Assembly (NCBI RefSeq): GCF_036416795.1
Contig: NZ_CP143867.1
Coordinates: 3,526,001 to 3,590,000, forward strand
Direction of reading: 5' to 3'
From: Bacteroides sp. MSB163
GTDB taxonomy: Bacteria > Bacteroidota > Bacteroidia > Bacteroidales > Bacteroidaceae
DNA: 64,000 nucleotides
The notes under the pieces were generated by a model, which saw nothing but the letters and a program-made list of their open reading frames with translations, was not told where the DNA came from and did not search any database. Every line of letters begins with the position of its first letter. The first letter of the stretch is position 1. Position numbers and translations under genes: made by a program. Shown here piece by piece: positions 24,193 to 33,504 of this stretch.

Positions 24193-25050
24193 ATGTATTT
24201 GAGAAAGTCCGTTTTCACGCTATTGCTGATACTGTGTAATGTATTTGTTGTGGTGGCACAGACCACTGCAGATTCTTTGGCACTTGTTACTGCTCATTGG
24301 AATGTAACTTCTATGGGAAAAGGTGTACTTTGTCGCGAAGCGGAGTTCGTTTCTTTGTATGGTGTTCCGCAGCATGTCACTATTCTTGAAATCAAACCGG
24401 AGCAACATCGGTTTGACATTTTAATTCATTCTCCTAAAGAAGAAACCAGTAATGCTGCCCGTCGTTCCGGTGCAGTGGCAGCTATTAACGGTTCTTATTT
24501 TAATATCAAGCAAGGAACTTCTATCTGCTATTTGAGGAAAGACGGGGTGGTGGTGGATACTACTGCGACTGGTGTACTCAGCACTGTATCCAATGGTGCC
24601 GTGAAAATAGATAAAGGGAAACTGGACATTATATCTTGGAAGAAACAGTATGAGAAAAACTGCGAACAGAAAGAAGGGAGTATTCTTGTTTCCGGTCCGT
24701 TGATGCTGCTGGATGGAAAAGCTTGTGATTTGTCTGCTTGTAACCGGTCATTCGTTCAGACTAAACATCCACGGAGTGCCGTGGCTCTGATGAAGGATGG
24801 AACTGTGTTTCTGATTGCGGTTGCGGGCCGTTTCGAAGGTAGGGCGGAAGGTATCAATATCCCTGAGTTGACACATCTTCTCCGTGTATTGGGTGCAAAG
24901 AAAGCTTTGAATCTGGATGGTGGTGGCTCTACTACACTTTGGAGTGCTTCTGCACCGGATAATGGAATTGTAAACAAGCTTACTGACAATAAACTTTATG
25001 ATAATAAAGGGGAGCGTAAGGTTGCCAATTCACTTTGTGTTTACGAATAA
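24193..25050 (+). CDS. Phosphodiester glycosidase family (NAGPA/DUF2233) exported protein
   Basis: A 285-aa secreted protein with signal peptide (VFTLLLILCNVFVVVAQ). The NAGPA domain is marked by AAINGSYFNIKQGTSICYLR, a HPRSAVALMKDGTVFLIAVAG strand and LNLDGGGSTTLW near the end, the conserved Asp-Gly-Gly-Gly-Ser-Thr block of the family. Related proteins remove N-acetylglucosamine-1-phosphate or act on cell-wall glycans; the bacterial substrate is unsettled. Confidence 0.9.
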   Translation: MYLRKSVFTLLLILCNVFVVVAQTTADSLALVTAHWNVTSMGKGVLCREAEFVSLYGVPQHVTILEIKPEQHRFDILIHSPKEETSNAARRSGAVAAINGSYFNIKQGTSICYLRKDGVVVDTTATGVLSTVSNGAVKIDKGKLDIISWKKQYEKNCEQKEGSILVSGPLMLLDGKACDLSACNRSFVQTKHPRSAVALMKDGTVFLIAVAGRFEGRAEGINIPELTHLLRVLGAKKALNLDGGGSTTLWSASAPDNGIVNKLTDNKLYDNKGERKVANSLCVYE

Positions 25051-25087
25051 AAGCGGAAGATTTAAACTGTAATCCTTAGAATTTTTG

Positions 25088-25095
25088 TACTTTTG
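25088..25095 (+). promoter_or_regulatory. -7 promoter box for queD-queE
   Basis: TACTTTTG matches TAnnTTTG and lies 71 bases before queD. The leader between has no recognisable preQ1 riboswitch. Confidence 0.45.
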
Positions 25096-25165
25096 TGCCG
25101 TGCCGAGGTGACATTAGGTGCGACAACAGACGAAGTATTTTCTTAATTAGCGTATTAACAAGAAT

Positions 25166-25498
25166 ATGTATACAGTTATCAAACGCATGGAAATATCAGC
25201 TGCTCATAGCCTGAAACTTTCCTATCGCAGCAAATGTGAGGATCTGCATGGTCACAATTGGATTATCACAGTCTACTGCCGTTCCCGGGAACTCAATGCC
25301 GATGGAATGGTAGTTGATTTCAGTCACATCAAAGAAACGGTGAAAGGAAAGTTAGATCATCGTAATTTGAATGAAGTTCTTCCATTCAATCCTACCGCAG
25401 AGAATATAGCCCGCTGGATATGTGAGCAGATACCTACTTGCTTCAAAGTCGAGGTGCAAGAATCTGAATCCAATGTAGCCACTTATGAGAAAGAATAA
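25166..25498 (+). CDS. queD: 6-carboxy-5,6,7,8-tetrahydropterin synthase (QueD)
   Basis: A 110-aa enzyme that converts dihydroneopterin triphosphate to 6-carboxytetrahydropterin, the first committed step of queuosine synthesis. Zinc ligands are His in AAHSLKL and the pair in LHGHNW, and the catalytic Cys is in SKCEDLHGH. The closing KVEVQESESNVATYE holds the pterin-anchoring Glu. It is followed after 30 bases by queE. Confidence 0.92.
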   Translation: MYTVIKRMEISAAHSLKLSYRSKCEDLHGHNWIITVYCRSRELNADGMVVDFSHIKETVKGKLDHRNLNEVLPFNPTAENIARWICEQIPTCFKVEVQESESNVATYEKE

Positions 25499-25528
25499 CC
25501 CTACTGAAAGCCGGCACAAATATTTTTT

Positions 25529-26074
25529 ATGAGAAAGATTAATGAGATTTTTTATAGCTTGCAAGGTGAAGGCTATCACACCGGCACGCCTGCTGTCTTT
25601 ATCCGCTTTTCCGGTTGTAATCTGAAATGCTCTTTTTGCGATACACGGCATGAAGAAGGTGTACTGATGTCCGATGATGAAATTATTGCCGAAGTAGGAA
25701 AGTATCCGGCTGTTACGGTTATCCTGACGGGTGGAGAACCTTCTCTCTGGATTGATGAGGCTTTTATCGACCGTTTGCACCAGGCGGGAAAGTATGTCTG
25801 TATCGAAACGAATGGAACGAACCCATTGCCCCAAAATATTGATTGGGTGACTTGTTCTCCCAAGCAAGGGATGAAGTTGGGGGTTACCCGTATGGATGAG
25901 GTGAAGGTAGTTTACGAAGGTCAGGATATTGGAGTCTACGAGTTGCTTCCGGCTGAATATTTCTTTCTGCAACCCTGTTCATGTAACAATACTGCGGAAA
26001 CAGTGGCGTGCGTCATGCAACATCCTAAATGGCGGTTAAGTCTGCAAACACATAAACTGATTGACATTCGTTAA
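25529..26074 (+). CDS. queE: 7-carboxy-7-deazaguanine synthase (QueE)
   Basis: A 181-aa radical SAM enzyme that makes the 7-deazaguanine ring from carboxytetrahydropterin. It has the CxxxCxxC cluster motif in GCNLKCSFCDTRH (residues 30-42), the SAM-binding VILTGGEPSLW block, and IETNGTNPLP. It follows queD in the same operon, the usual pairing. Confidence 0.94.
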   Translation: MRKINEIFYSLQGEGYHTGTPAVFIRFSGCNLKCSFCDTRHEEGVLMSDDEIIAEVGKYPAVTVILTGGEPSLWIDEAFIDRLHQAGKYVCIETNGTNPLPQNIDWVTCSPKQGMKLGVTRMDEVKVVYEGQDIGVYELLPAEYFFLQPCSCNNTAETVACVMQHPKWRLSLQTHKLIDIR

Positions 26075-26176
26075 TGAATCGGGTCGTGTTATAGGAATGT
26101 AACGTGAATGACATCTTTCTTTTGCTTTTTAGGGTTTACTTTGCCGTGAAATTAAAATTCTAAAAAGAGAAGAAAC

Positions 26177-27625
26177 ATGAAATCAATTCGTTTTTTATCC
26201 TTGCTACTTTTGCTGAATTTATTTGCAGCAGGAGGGTATGCAGCAGACCAACCCGTTAAAAAAGAGATTGTCGTAAGTGGTGTGGTGACAGATACGCAGA
26301 AACAACCTGTTACAGGTGTTGTTGTGACAGATGGCGTTAATTTTACGCAGACTGATGATAAAGGGCGTTATCAGTTGGTATCTGATCCCGCACAGTCTAA
26401 ATTCGTTTATCTTTCTGTTCCGGCGGACTACAAAACTAATGTAGAGAATGCATTGCCTCTTGGCTATTATGCCCGGATTGATGCAAAAAAGAAAAAGAAT
26501 CGTTGTGATTTCAGCTTGGTGAAGAGAGAACAGCCGGTTCAGTATTTTACCTTTATAGCTATCTCTGATCCGCAGGCAAGAAATGAGGAACAGTTGGATC
26601 GCTTTGCTTCGGAAACTGTGGTTGATTTGAAGGAAACATTGAAGCAATTGTCTTCGCAGGAAGTTTACGGAATGGTTCTGGGAGATATCGTCTGGGATGT
26701 TATGCCTTTGTATGATTCGTATAAGAAGGTTATCTCTGATTTGGACTTAACCATGTATCATGTGATTGGTAATCACGACTTTAATCAGCAATATACGGCA
26801 CTGAGCCTCGCTACGAATAAGGAAGAATACGGGGAATCAGTATTTGGTGAGCATTTTGGACCGACGGATTATTCTCTTAATGTAGGGAAAGTGCATATTA
26901 TTTCGATGAAAGACATAGATTATAAAGGTAAGAAGAAATATACGGAGCAGTTTACCCCTGAACAATTGGAATGGTTGAAAAAGGATCTGAGCTATGTGAA
27001 GCCTGGTACTACCGTACTGTTGAATCTTCATGCTCCTACGGCTAACAGTACGGGTAGGGGAGGAGCAAATGCCCGTAATGCCGAACAACTTTTTGAGATA
27101 CTAAGAGATTATAAGACGCATATCTTTGTCGGTCATACTCATTTTTATGAAAACCGCATTGTGACTCCTGTTATCTATGAACATAATATTGGTGCTGCTT
27201 GTGGTGCTTGGTGGGCAGGACATGTAAATCGTTGCGGTGCTCCCAATGGTTATCTGGTGGTAAATGTGATCGGTGATGACATCTCCTGGCAGTATAAGGC
27301 TACCGGTCGTCCATTCGATTATCAGTTTCGTGTATATAAGCCGGGGGAGTTTCAGAGCCAACCTAAATATCTGGTGGTTAATGTTTGGGATTATGATCCG
27401 GCATGGAAGTTATCCTACTATGAAGACGGTGTTGAGAAACCGGGCGTAATGGAGGCTTTTGACGATGAGGATCAAGATTATATTACAATGAAAGAAGGAA
27501 AGGCTACAAGGTATCATACATCGCACTTATTCCGGGTACGTCCTACGGATAAGGCTAAATCAGTGAAGATCGTAGCAACGAATCGTTTCGGTCAGAACTT
27601 TACTCAAACTGTAGATTTGAAATGA
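26177..27625 (+). CDS. Calcineurin-like metallophosphoesterase with N- and C-terminal accessory domains
   Basis: A 482-aa exported protein (signal peptide FLSLLLLLNLFAAGGYAADQ). After an Ig-like N-terminal domain (VVSGVVTDTQKQPVTGVVVT) comes the metallophosphoesterase core with FIAISDPQ, LGDIVWD, VIGNHDFN, LLNLHAPT and FVGHTHFYENR, which together bind the dinuclear metal centre; the usual first DxH is DPQ here. A C-terminal beta-sandwich domain (about residues 350-482) is typical of Bacteroides members. Substrate unknown. Confidence 0.9.
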   Translation: MKSIRFLSLLLLLNLFAAGGYAADQPVKKEIVVSGVVTDTQKQPVTGVVVTDGVNFTQTDDKGRYQLVSDPAQSKFVYLSVPADYKTNVENALPLGYYARIDAKKKKNRCDFSLVKREQPVQYFTFIAISDPQARNEEQLDRFASETVVDLKETLKQLSSQEVYGMVLGDIVWDVMPLYDSYKKVISDLDLTMYHVIGNHDFNQQYTALSLATNKEEYGESVFGEHFGPTDYSLNVGKVHIISMKDIDYKGKKKYTEQFTPEQLEWLKKDLSYVKPGTTVLLNLHAPTANSTGRGGANARNAEQLFEILRDYKTHIFVGHTHFYENRIVTPVIYEHNIGAACGAWWAGHVNRCGAPNGYLVVNVIGDDISWQYKATGRPFDYQFRVYKPGEFQSQPKYLVVNVWDYDPAWKLSYYEDGVEKPGVMEAFDDEDQDYITMKEGKATRYHTSHLFRVRPTDKAKSVKIVATNRFGQNFTQTVDLK

Positions 27626-27704
27626 CAGGTTTTGACTACTTGTTTATGACGGGTTTATAAACAAAAATAACTACAAATAAAAACTTGCAGCTATTTTCAT
27701 CTTG

Positions 27705-27777
27705 CACGGGAGGAGAGGCTCGAACTCCCGACACCTGGTTTTGGAGACCAGTGCTCTACCAACTGAGCTACTCCCGT
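27705..27777 (-). tRNA. tRNA-Trp (CCA anticodon)
   Basis: On the minus strand a 73-nt cloverleaf starts ACGGGAGTAGCTCAGTTGG and closes with CTCCCGT plus discriminator G. The anticodon stem CTGGT/ACCAG flanks a loop with CCA, the tryptophan anticodon, and the T arm is GGGAGTTCGAGCCTCTC. The 3' CCA is not encoded. Confidence 0.96.
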
Positions 27778-27852
27778 GTTTGCGGCTGCAAAGGTAATGT
27801 AAACTTTCAAATATGCAAGAGGGATGAGCGATTTTTTTAACGCTCTCTCATC

Positions 27853-28428
27853 TTATAACATCTGTAAGTCCTGATACATAATGCGGTAGGCTGCTGCTTT
27901 TTTTTCTAAAGCAAGCGGATAAGCGCGCGAAGAAGAGGGCATCCGATAGAGCCGCATAGGCCTGTCATCAAAAACAAACTCTGTAAAATCTCCCACTTTC
28001 GGCTTTTCAAGAGAGAACTGTTCGCATAAAGTTTCCGTTGCTTTCTCACCTGTAGTAACTATGGCTTTACATTCCGGTAAGCGACGGAGCATGTCCTCAA
28101 TATCCGTAGGTTCTACAACTTCCAGAAATTTGTCGGATGCATTGTCCTGCAACCGTCGTATGGCGGTAGCTGTATCAAATAGGGCAATGCCTTTTTTTTG
28201 CAGGAAAGGGATAATGCGATCTTTGTCGAAAGCTTTTGCCGCTTCGTTCAGAAAATGGTTCTTATCATTGAAGAACAAGAGTCCTACAATCCGCCACATA
28301 TCATTGTTCCAGTTCGGATAATAAAACTCCATCGACCACCTTTTCTTTTGAGGTGGAAAACTTCCCAGCATCAACAAACGGGCGTTAGCAGGAAGAAAGG
28401 GTTCTAAAGGGTGCCGTTCGATTTCCAT
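27853..28428 (-). CDS. Uracil-DNA glycosylase-family protein (mismatch-specific type)
   Basis: A 191-aa protein resembling the uracil/mismatch DNA glycosylase fold. Supporting parts are LLMLGSFPPQKKRWSMEFYYPNWNN near residue 18, where GSFPP occupies the place of the catalytic-water loop, the core TTGEKATETL strand, and the late RMPSSSRAYPL segment in place of the usual DNA-intercalating loop. Function as a base-excision enzyme is inferred. Confidence 0.75.
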   Translation of the reverse strand: MEIERHPLEPFLPANARLLMLGSFPPQKKRWSMEFYYPNWNNDMWRIVGLLFFNDKNHFLNEAAKAFDKDRIIPFLQKKGIALFDTATAIRRLQDNASDKFLEVVEPTDIEDMLRRLPECKAIVTTGEKATETLCEQFSLEKPKVGDFTEFVFDDRPMRLYRMPSSSRAYPLALEKKAAAYRIMYQDLQML

Positions 28429-28536
28429 ATTTACTATTTTTAGGATAAAAAATGTCTGAAAAGCCCGGAATATGATTCAGACTTCTCAGACGACTCTGTG
28501 ATTTTCTTATGCAAAAGTATAGATTATTTCCGGAAG

Positions 28537-30630
28537 TTACTCTGCTATTTCCAGATTACTCATCTTTTCTGTGATGCGGAAAGGGAAGTTCGGATATTCG
28601 TACAGGCTGAACCGTGATTCGGTTTTGCCTTCCGTATAATTCCAGATACTTGCGTAGTCTTCCACATCTTCTCCCATGGCACGCAGTTGTCGCAGGTACG
28701 CGGCTATGGACTTATTCTCTACGATATATACTTGTCCGAGTTGATTGATTATCGGGCTGTGGCGACGTGTTCCGTCGTGGTCGAAACGAAGGATGCGCTT
28801 TCCGTCTTCGGTCATTCCCACCAGATTGAACGTCATGCTCTTGCCAATGGCGGGCAGGTTTAACACGCTGCGGTCTGTGGCAAGAAACGGAAGATGATGT
28901 ATCTTCAGGAAGTGGCGGATACAGGATGCAGGATCAAGTGCGGTTTCGAGCGATGCAGACAGGTTGAAGGCATCTTCTTTATTTAGTTTGCCGAAACGCT
29001 TTTCTTCTTGCTGTTCCTGCATGGAACGGCTGTTTGGTGTAAAGACTGCGTTGTTTTCTTCGAAACCTTTTACGGAGAATGTATAGTAACAGACAACTCC
29101 CAGTTCATTAAGTACCTGGCGTAGGCGAGTGGTATGTCCCCGACGTGAGGCAGCTACGTTATACACAAGTTGGTTGGTAATCAGCCAGCCTGCCGATAAT
29201 AATTTGCGAATACCTTCCTTTGCCTCGGGAGTAACCTCCAGTGGAGTTTGGAAATGCGTTTGAATGATGAACTGACGGATACCGATGACGGATGCTTTCT
29301 CCTTGAAAGTTCGCAGAATTTCTACCAATTCATTGTTGATACGCATTGGCAGATAAGCTGGCAAACGCGATCCGAGACGAATACGCTGTAATTCGGCATA
29401 CTTTTCTCCTTCCGGACGTTCCTGATTGGCTTTCCGTTTACGGGCAGCCATACGGTAAACGGCTTCCAGAATTGTGTTTAGCGTCTTGTTCTGACTCATG
29501 AGGGCATCTCCACCTGTGATGAGGATGTCACGCAATTGGGTATCTTCCTCGAAGTAAGTCATCAGACGGCGTAATTTCTTCTCCCATGTTTCTTTAGGAC
29601 GCAGGGAGTCAAACTCAAAATTGAGTCGTTTGCTCTGGAAGTCATACATGCGCTGGCAGGAAGCACAAAGCCCGCCACAAGCGCGTCCCATAGTGTCGGG
29701 AATGAGGATGGCTACTTCTGGATAACGACGGTGGATATTGTGCCCGTCGGGCAGGAGCCAGCCGGCCGCATTGGGTTTTCCAACTTCTACTATGTCTTCA
29801 CGTTCCCAAGCGCGGATTTGCCCGTAAGTTTCCACCAGTTGCGGGGAGTAGAGGATGTAGCTGCGCAGAGATTCATCGTTGTATCCTGTGCTGCCGGGAT
29901 TTAACAAGTGCAGATAGTAAGGCGTAACGAAGAAAGGCATTCCTTTCTTGCGGGCACGAGATAACAGATACATGGTTTCAGCAGAAAGTGAATTGCCCAG
30001 AAAGCGATTCAGTTCCGTAGGGCTTTTGGCAGCCATGGCCAGATGGAAACGGAAATCGTTCCACCATTCGCTGACGAGACGGTATTTCTCTTCGTAACTG
30101 ATGCCCTCTTCAAAGTGGTAGCGGGAAACAGCGGTACGGTGCTCTATCTTCTGTATCAATGCGTGCTGAATACGCTCTTTATTTTTGGCATGGATTTTTT
30201 GTACGTCTTCGTCCAGTCCGCTGGGCCAGCGCTCGGTCCACGCTTTAACGCGTTGGGGTGTGGGGAGTGGGGCAGCAGGATGCTGTAAGCGTTTGAATTG
30301 CTGGAAAATATCCAGGAACACATCTGTTTCCACATCTTCTTCCAGGTTTCCGGTAAGAAACGCGTACAGAAGTGACAGGGTAGAAACAATCATTTGTTCA
30401 TCGGTAGAAAGTTCATGGACTTCCCTGCCGTCATATTCAATCAGAAGTCGAATTTGCCTGATAACTTCACTCTCCGTATCAGCCTGATTGGTAATGAATT
30501 CCGAAATGCCTTGCTTGAAGCTTTCCGTACCGTCGCTCTGTTCGGCGATGCGTACAATTTCGGGAAGTTCATTTCGATAAAGTTGCTTCAACTGGGATAA
30601 AGTGAGTGCAAGCATTTTCTTTTGTTTCAT
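28537..30630 (-). CDS. KamA-family radical SAM protein (lysine 2,3-aminomutase-like)
   Basis: A 697-aa radical SAM enzyme with the CxxxCxxC motif in RACGGLCASCQRMYDFQ (near residue 315), the GGDALMS SAM block, a LRTFKE...FIIQTHFQTPLEVTPEA region and the NQLVYNVAASRRGHTTRL pyridoxal/aminomutase-type segment. Canonical lysine 2,3-aminomutases are about 415 aa; this one has a 300-residue N-terminal helical extension and a long C-terminal tail, as in the KamA-like proteins of Bacteroides. The substrate is not known. Confidence 0.88.
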   Translation of the reverse strand: MKQKKMLALTLSQLKQLYRNELPEIVRIAEQSDGTESFKQGISEFITNQADTESEVIRQIRLLIEYDGREVHELSTDEQMIVSTLSLLYAFLTGNLEEDVETDVFLDIFQQFKRLQHPAAPLPTPQRVKAWTERWPSGLDEDVQKIHAKNKERIQHALIQKIEHRTAVSRYHFEEGISYEEKYRLVSEWWNDFRFHLAMAAKSPTELNRFLGNSLSAETMYLLSRARKKGMPFFVTPYYLHLLNPGSTGYNDESLRSYILYSPQLVETYGQIRAWEREDIVEVGKPNAAGWLLPDGHNIHRRYPEVAILIPDTMGRACGGLCASCQRMYDFQSKRLNFEFDSLRPKETWEKKLRRLMTYFEEDTQLRDILITGGDALMSQNKTLNTILEAVYRMAARKRKANQERPEGEKYAELQRIRLGSRLPAYLPMRINNELVEILRTFKEKASVIGIRQFIIQTHFQTPLEVTPEAKEGIRKLLSAGWLITNQLVYNVAASRRGHTTRLRQVLNELGVVCYYTFSVKGFEENNAVFTPNSRSMQEQQEEKRFGKLNKEDAFNLSASLETALDPASCIRHFLKIHHLPFLATDRSVLNLPAIGKSMTFNLVGMTEDGKRILRFDHDGTRRHSPIINQLGQVYIVENKSIAAYLRQLRAMGEDVEDYASIWNYTEGKTESRFSLYEYPNFPFRITEKMSNLEIAE

Positions 30631-30659
30631 AAGCGGTTGTTTTTTTATGATTAATACTG

Positions 30660-30910
30660 AATGTTAGCTACAAGTTACGAGCTGCAGCTGGAGAGTTCTG
30701 TTGATACAGAAACTCTAATAGCCTGAAAGGCTGCCTGATTTATCGAGCCTAAATCAAGCTATTTGAATTACCGGATCTTCTGAATAATCAGATTACTTGA
30801 ACCAATAGGTTTTGAACTATCAACTTATCAGAGTTTTTTTAACTTAGCCAGTGCAATAGTTTGTGCACTGATAGCTTGTAGCCTGTAGCTTAGCGGGCAA
30901 AGCCCGCTAT
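30660..30910. repeat. Decayed inverted repeats in the gap upstream of the KamA-like gene
   Basis: The 448-base gap 30631-31078 holds no ORF. AGCTACAAGTTACGAGCT at 30666-30683 and AGCTTGTAGCCTGTAGCT near 30875-30892 are inverted copies with about four mismatches. CAGTGCA/TGCACTG and AGCGGGC/GCCCGCT (30892-30908) form smaller hairpins. It looks like an old foldback-type repeat. Confidence 0.45.
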
Positions 30911-30978
30911 ATCTTACAACAATCTCTTTGCATAAAGTGTTGTTGCTCCTTCGAGCAAAAAAGTTGCATAAAAATAAC

Positions 30979-31010
30979 AAAAAAAGGCGAGTATATCATT
31001 TCTCGCCCTT
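30979..31010 (-). terminator. Intrinsic terminator after the 31.1 kb hypothetical gene
   Basis: On the minus strand GGGCGAG pairs with CTCGCC around a 10-base loop, followed by seven T. It lies about 70 bases beyond the stop at 31079. Confidence 0.75.
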
Positions 31011-31078
31011 TCTATTGATTATTTCTTTAGAAAACTTTTTCTTTTGATAACAGTTTTTACCTGATAGATGTTTCAAGC

Positions 31079-31705
31079 TTATTTCTCTTCCGTGGCTTTG
31101 TTTTTCGGTTCTTTTTTAGCCAGTAGCACAACGTTGTACACGTATTCTGTCATCCACTGCTCTGAATACCCCAGACGCTCTTTATACTGGCGGACTGCCA
31201 TAGCCGTCTTATGTACATCGTCCTTTTTCCATACGGTCTTGGTGCAGACGTCATGTACGGTCTTTTCGGTCATACTGCGCAGTGCACCTTTAAAAACTGA
31301 GGGAACGCGGAACTTCCACTGCATCAAGTTGCCCATCAACATCATCAGGTCTTGTGAGAAGCCTTGATACATAAACAAGTATGTCTGCACATCATTCTGC
31401 GTGCGGCAATGTTTTTTTACGGAGGCATCGATTTCCTTGAAGAAGTTTTCACTCAGTCCATAGTCCTGCATCAGCATTTTGCGTGAAGCAGTCTTTTCGG
31501 CTTGTCCCAGTCGTCCGCCCTGAGTCGGTATTTTGAACAGGCGTTTGAAGTTGGCTACATCCGGTACGAAACGAATGTTCGTAATGCCTAGATTAGCGGC
31601 AATCACGGACTGGAAATAAACGCGTGTCAGTGACACGAAATCTTCCACGTTTTTGGAGGAAGTACCCTCGGAATTCTTTTTAAATAGTTTGGCAAATATA
31701 CCCAT
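31079..31705 (-). CDS. Conserved hypothetical protein, 208 aa
   Basis: A basic, mostly helical cytoplasmic protein (MGIFAKLFKKNSEGT at the start; IRFVPDVANFKRLFKIPTQ; VKKHCRTQNDVQTYLF; KKDDVHKTAMAVRQYKERLG). No signal peptide or transmembrane helix is visible apart from a weak LMMLMGNLM stretch, and no domain is recognised. It ends in a clear terminator and is transcribed alone. Inference of function is not possible from the sequence. Confidence 0.75.
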   Translation of the reverse strand: MGIFAKLFKKNSEGTSSKNVEDFVSLTRVYFQSVIAANLGITNIRFVPDVANFKRLFKIPTQGGRLGQAEKTASRKMLMQDYGLSENFFKEIDASVKKHCRTQNDVQTYLFMYQGFSQDLMMLMGNLMQWKFRVPSVFKGALRSMTEKTVHDVCTKTVWKKDDVHKTAMAVRQYKERLGYSEQWMTEYVYNVVLLAKKEPKNKATEEK

Positions 31706-31827
31706 CTTATTTATGATTTATGATTTATAATTTATAATTGCCGGGGCAATTGCGGTTGCAAAAGTACGAAATAAGTTGATTTACACCAACAATTGTATAA
31801 AATCATAATTTATAAATCATAAATCTC

Positions 31828-33219
31828 TTACCAGCACTCTATGTCATTTTCTACCTCTTTGAGACGGTCTTTTGTGAAAACAGGGTCTTTGATACCCGCC
31901 CGTTTCTGTGCATGGTAGTCTTCCAGCAGTTTGAAAGCGTATTTACCGAGCAGGCTGATGGCAATCAGGTTACAGAGCGCCATCAATCCCATGGTGACAT
32001 CTGCCAGACTCCAGGCCACATCCAGTGCGGCGAGCGCGCCAAATAGCACCATGCCACCTACCAGAATACGGTAAAAGTTCAATATCCATTTCTTACGGGT
32101 AAGATAACGTACATTGGCTTCTCCATAATAATAATTACTCAGAATGCTGCTGAAGGCGAAGAAGAACAAAGCAATAGCAACAAAAATGCTTCCTGCTGAA
32201 CCTATCTCATTCGTTAGTGCCTGTTGCGTAAGTTGTACCCCGTTGGTAGAGCCGTCCAGTGGCGCACCACTGAAAAGTATAATGAACGCGGTGCAGGTAC
32301 ATATAATTAATGTATCGGTGAAAACGCCCAAGGTTTGTATCAGCCCCTGCTTTACGGGATGTGTGACGTGTGCGGTGGCTGCCACATTGGGAGCGGAACC
32401 CATACCTGCTTCATTGCTGAACAATCCCCGCTTGATGCCTTGCATCAATGCAATACCTACACCACCACCCAATACCTGTTGCCAGCCGAAGGCATGGCTG
32501 ACGATGAGTTTGATAACGGCAGGAAGTTCGGTGATATTGATAGCTACAATAATCAGTGCCAAAGCAATATATCCCAATGCCATAATGGGGACAATGATAC
32601 TGCTTACTTTAGCAATGCGCTGTACACCACCAAAGATAATAAGCAGCGTGGCTATGGTAATAACCCCTCCTACAATGGCGTGGTCGAAACCGAACGCATG
32701 TTCAAAAGCTGCGCACAGTGTATTGCTTTGCACGGAGTTGAAGGCGAAGCCGAAAGTTATCGTAATGAGTACGGCAAATACAGTACCCATCCACGGTTGT
32801 TTCAATCCTTTCCGCATATAATAGGCGGGACCGCCAATGAAAGAGTCTTTGCCTCTCACCTTATATAATTGTGCCAATGTGGACTCTACGAATGAACTGG
32901 CAGCACCAAACAGGGCAATGACCCACATCCAGAACACTGCTCCCGGTCCGCCTACAGCGATGGCGGTGGCTACACCCGCCAGATTGCCCGTACCTACGCG
33001 GCTGGCAATGGAGATGGCAAATGCCTGAAATGAAGAGATATGCTTTTCACCTGGCTTGCCGTTTGTTCCTGCTGAGTCACTCAGTAAACGTACCATTTCA
33101 CCTATCATGCGGAACTGTACGAAGCGGGTTTTCAGCGTGAACCAAAGGGCACATCCCAAAAGCAGAGCGATAAGGATATAGGTCCAGAGAATATCGTTGA
33201 TTGAATTGATTATATTCAT
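31828..33219 (-). CDS. Sodium:alanine symporter family (AgcS) amino-acid carrier
   Basis: A 463-aa integral membrane transporter of the alanine/glycine:cation symporter family. Family signatures include FQAFAISIASRVGTGNLAGVATAI near residue 65, GGPGAVFWMWVIALFG, RGLFSNEAGMGSAPN near residue 266 and KWILNFYRILVGGMV, with about ten hydrophobic segments. It takes up small neutral amino acids with Na+ or H+. A 22-bp repeat array lies about 120 bases upstream of its start. Confidence 0.93.
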   Translation of the reverse strand: MNIINSINDILWTYILIALLLGCALWFTLKTRFVQFRMIGEMVRLLSDSAGTNGKPGEKHISSFQAFAISIASRVGTGNLAGVATAIAVGGPGAVFWMWVIALFGAASSFVESTLAQLYKVRGKDSFIGGPAYYMRKGLKQPWMGTVFAVLITITFGFAFNSVQSNTLCAAFEHAFGFDHAIVGGVITIATLLIIFGGVQRIAKVSSIIVPIMALGYIALALIIVAINITELPAVIKLIVSHAFGWQQVLGGGVGIALMQGIKRGLFSNEAGMGSAPNVAATAHVTHPVKQGLIQTLGVFTDTLIICTCTAFIILFSGAPLDGSTNGVQLTQQALTNEIGSAGSIFVAIALFFFAFSSILSNYYYGEANVRYLTRKKWILNFYRILVGGMVLFGALAALDVAWSLADVTMGLMALCNLIAISLLGKYAFKLLEDYHAQKRAGIKDPVFTKDRLKEVENDIECW

Positions 33220-33338
33220 GCTATATTGTTTTATATTTACTTGTTTAATGATAAACAGTCGGTTCTTCTGTCTGAATTTATGATTCTAAGGATTACAAAA
33301 GATACGCTTATAACTGATTGATTGTGAGTGTGCTATAT

Positions 33339-33426
33339 TGAGGCTGTCTCAAGTAACGACTGAGGTACCCTAAGGTAACGACAGAGGCACCCTCAAGTAA
33401 CGACAGAGATACCCTAAGGTAACGAC
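33339..33426 (-). repeat. Tandem 22-bp repeat array, four units, GTCGTTAC core
   Basis: On the plus strand TAACGAC occurs at 33354, 33376, 33398 and 33420, exactly 22 bases apart. Read on the minus strand each unit is GTCGTTAC followed by YTKAGRSYR and ending CTCW. Unit 3 (minus strand) carries TTAGGGTACCTCA, which reappears at 56240-56252. It lies in the gap upstream of the symporter gene; no coding sequence overlaps it. Confidence 0.85.
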
Positions 33427-33504
33427 TGTGTCCGGCTCCTCTTTTCTGTAAATAACTTTCTACTCATCCCCAAGAAATAAAAGTCAGGATTGAGGAATAA
33501 TCAT

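Noticed and set aside
25051..25165. preQ1 riboswitch before queD-queE
   Set aside because: The leader has no conserved preQ1 aptamer sequence or A-rich pseudoknot tail that I could find.
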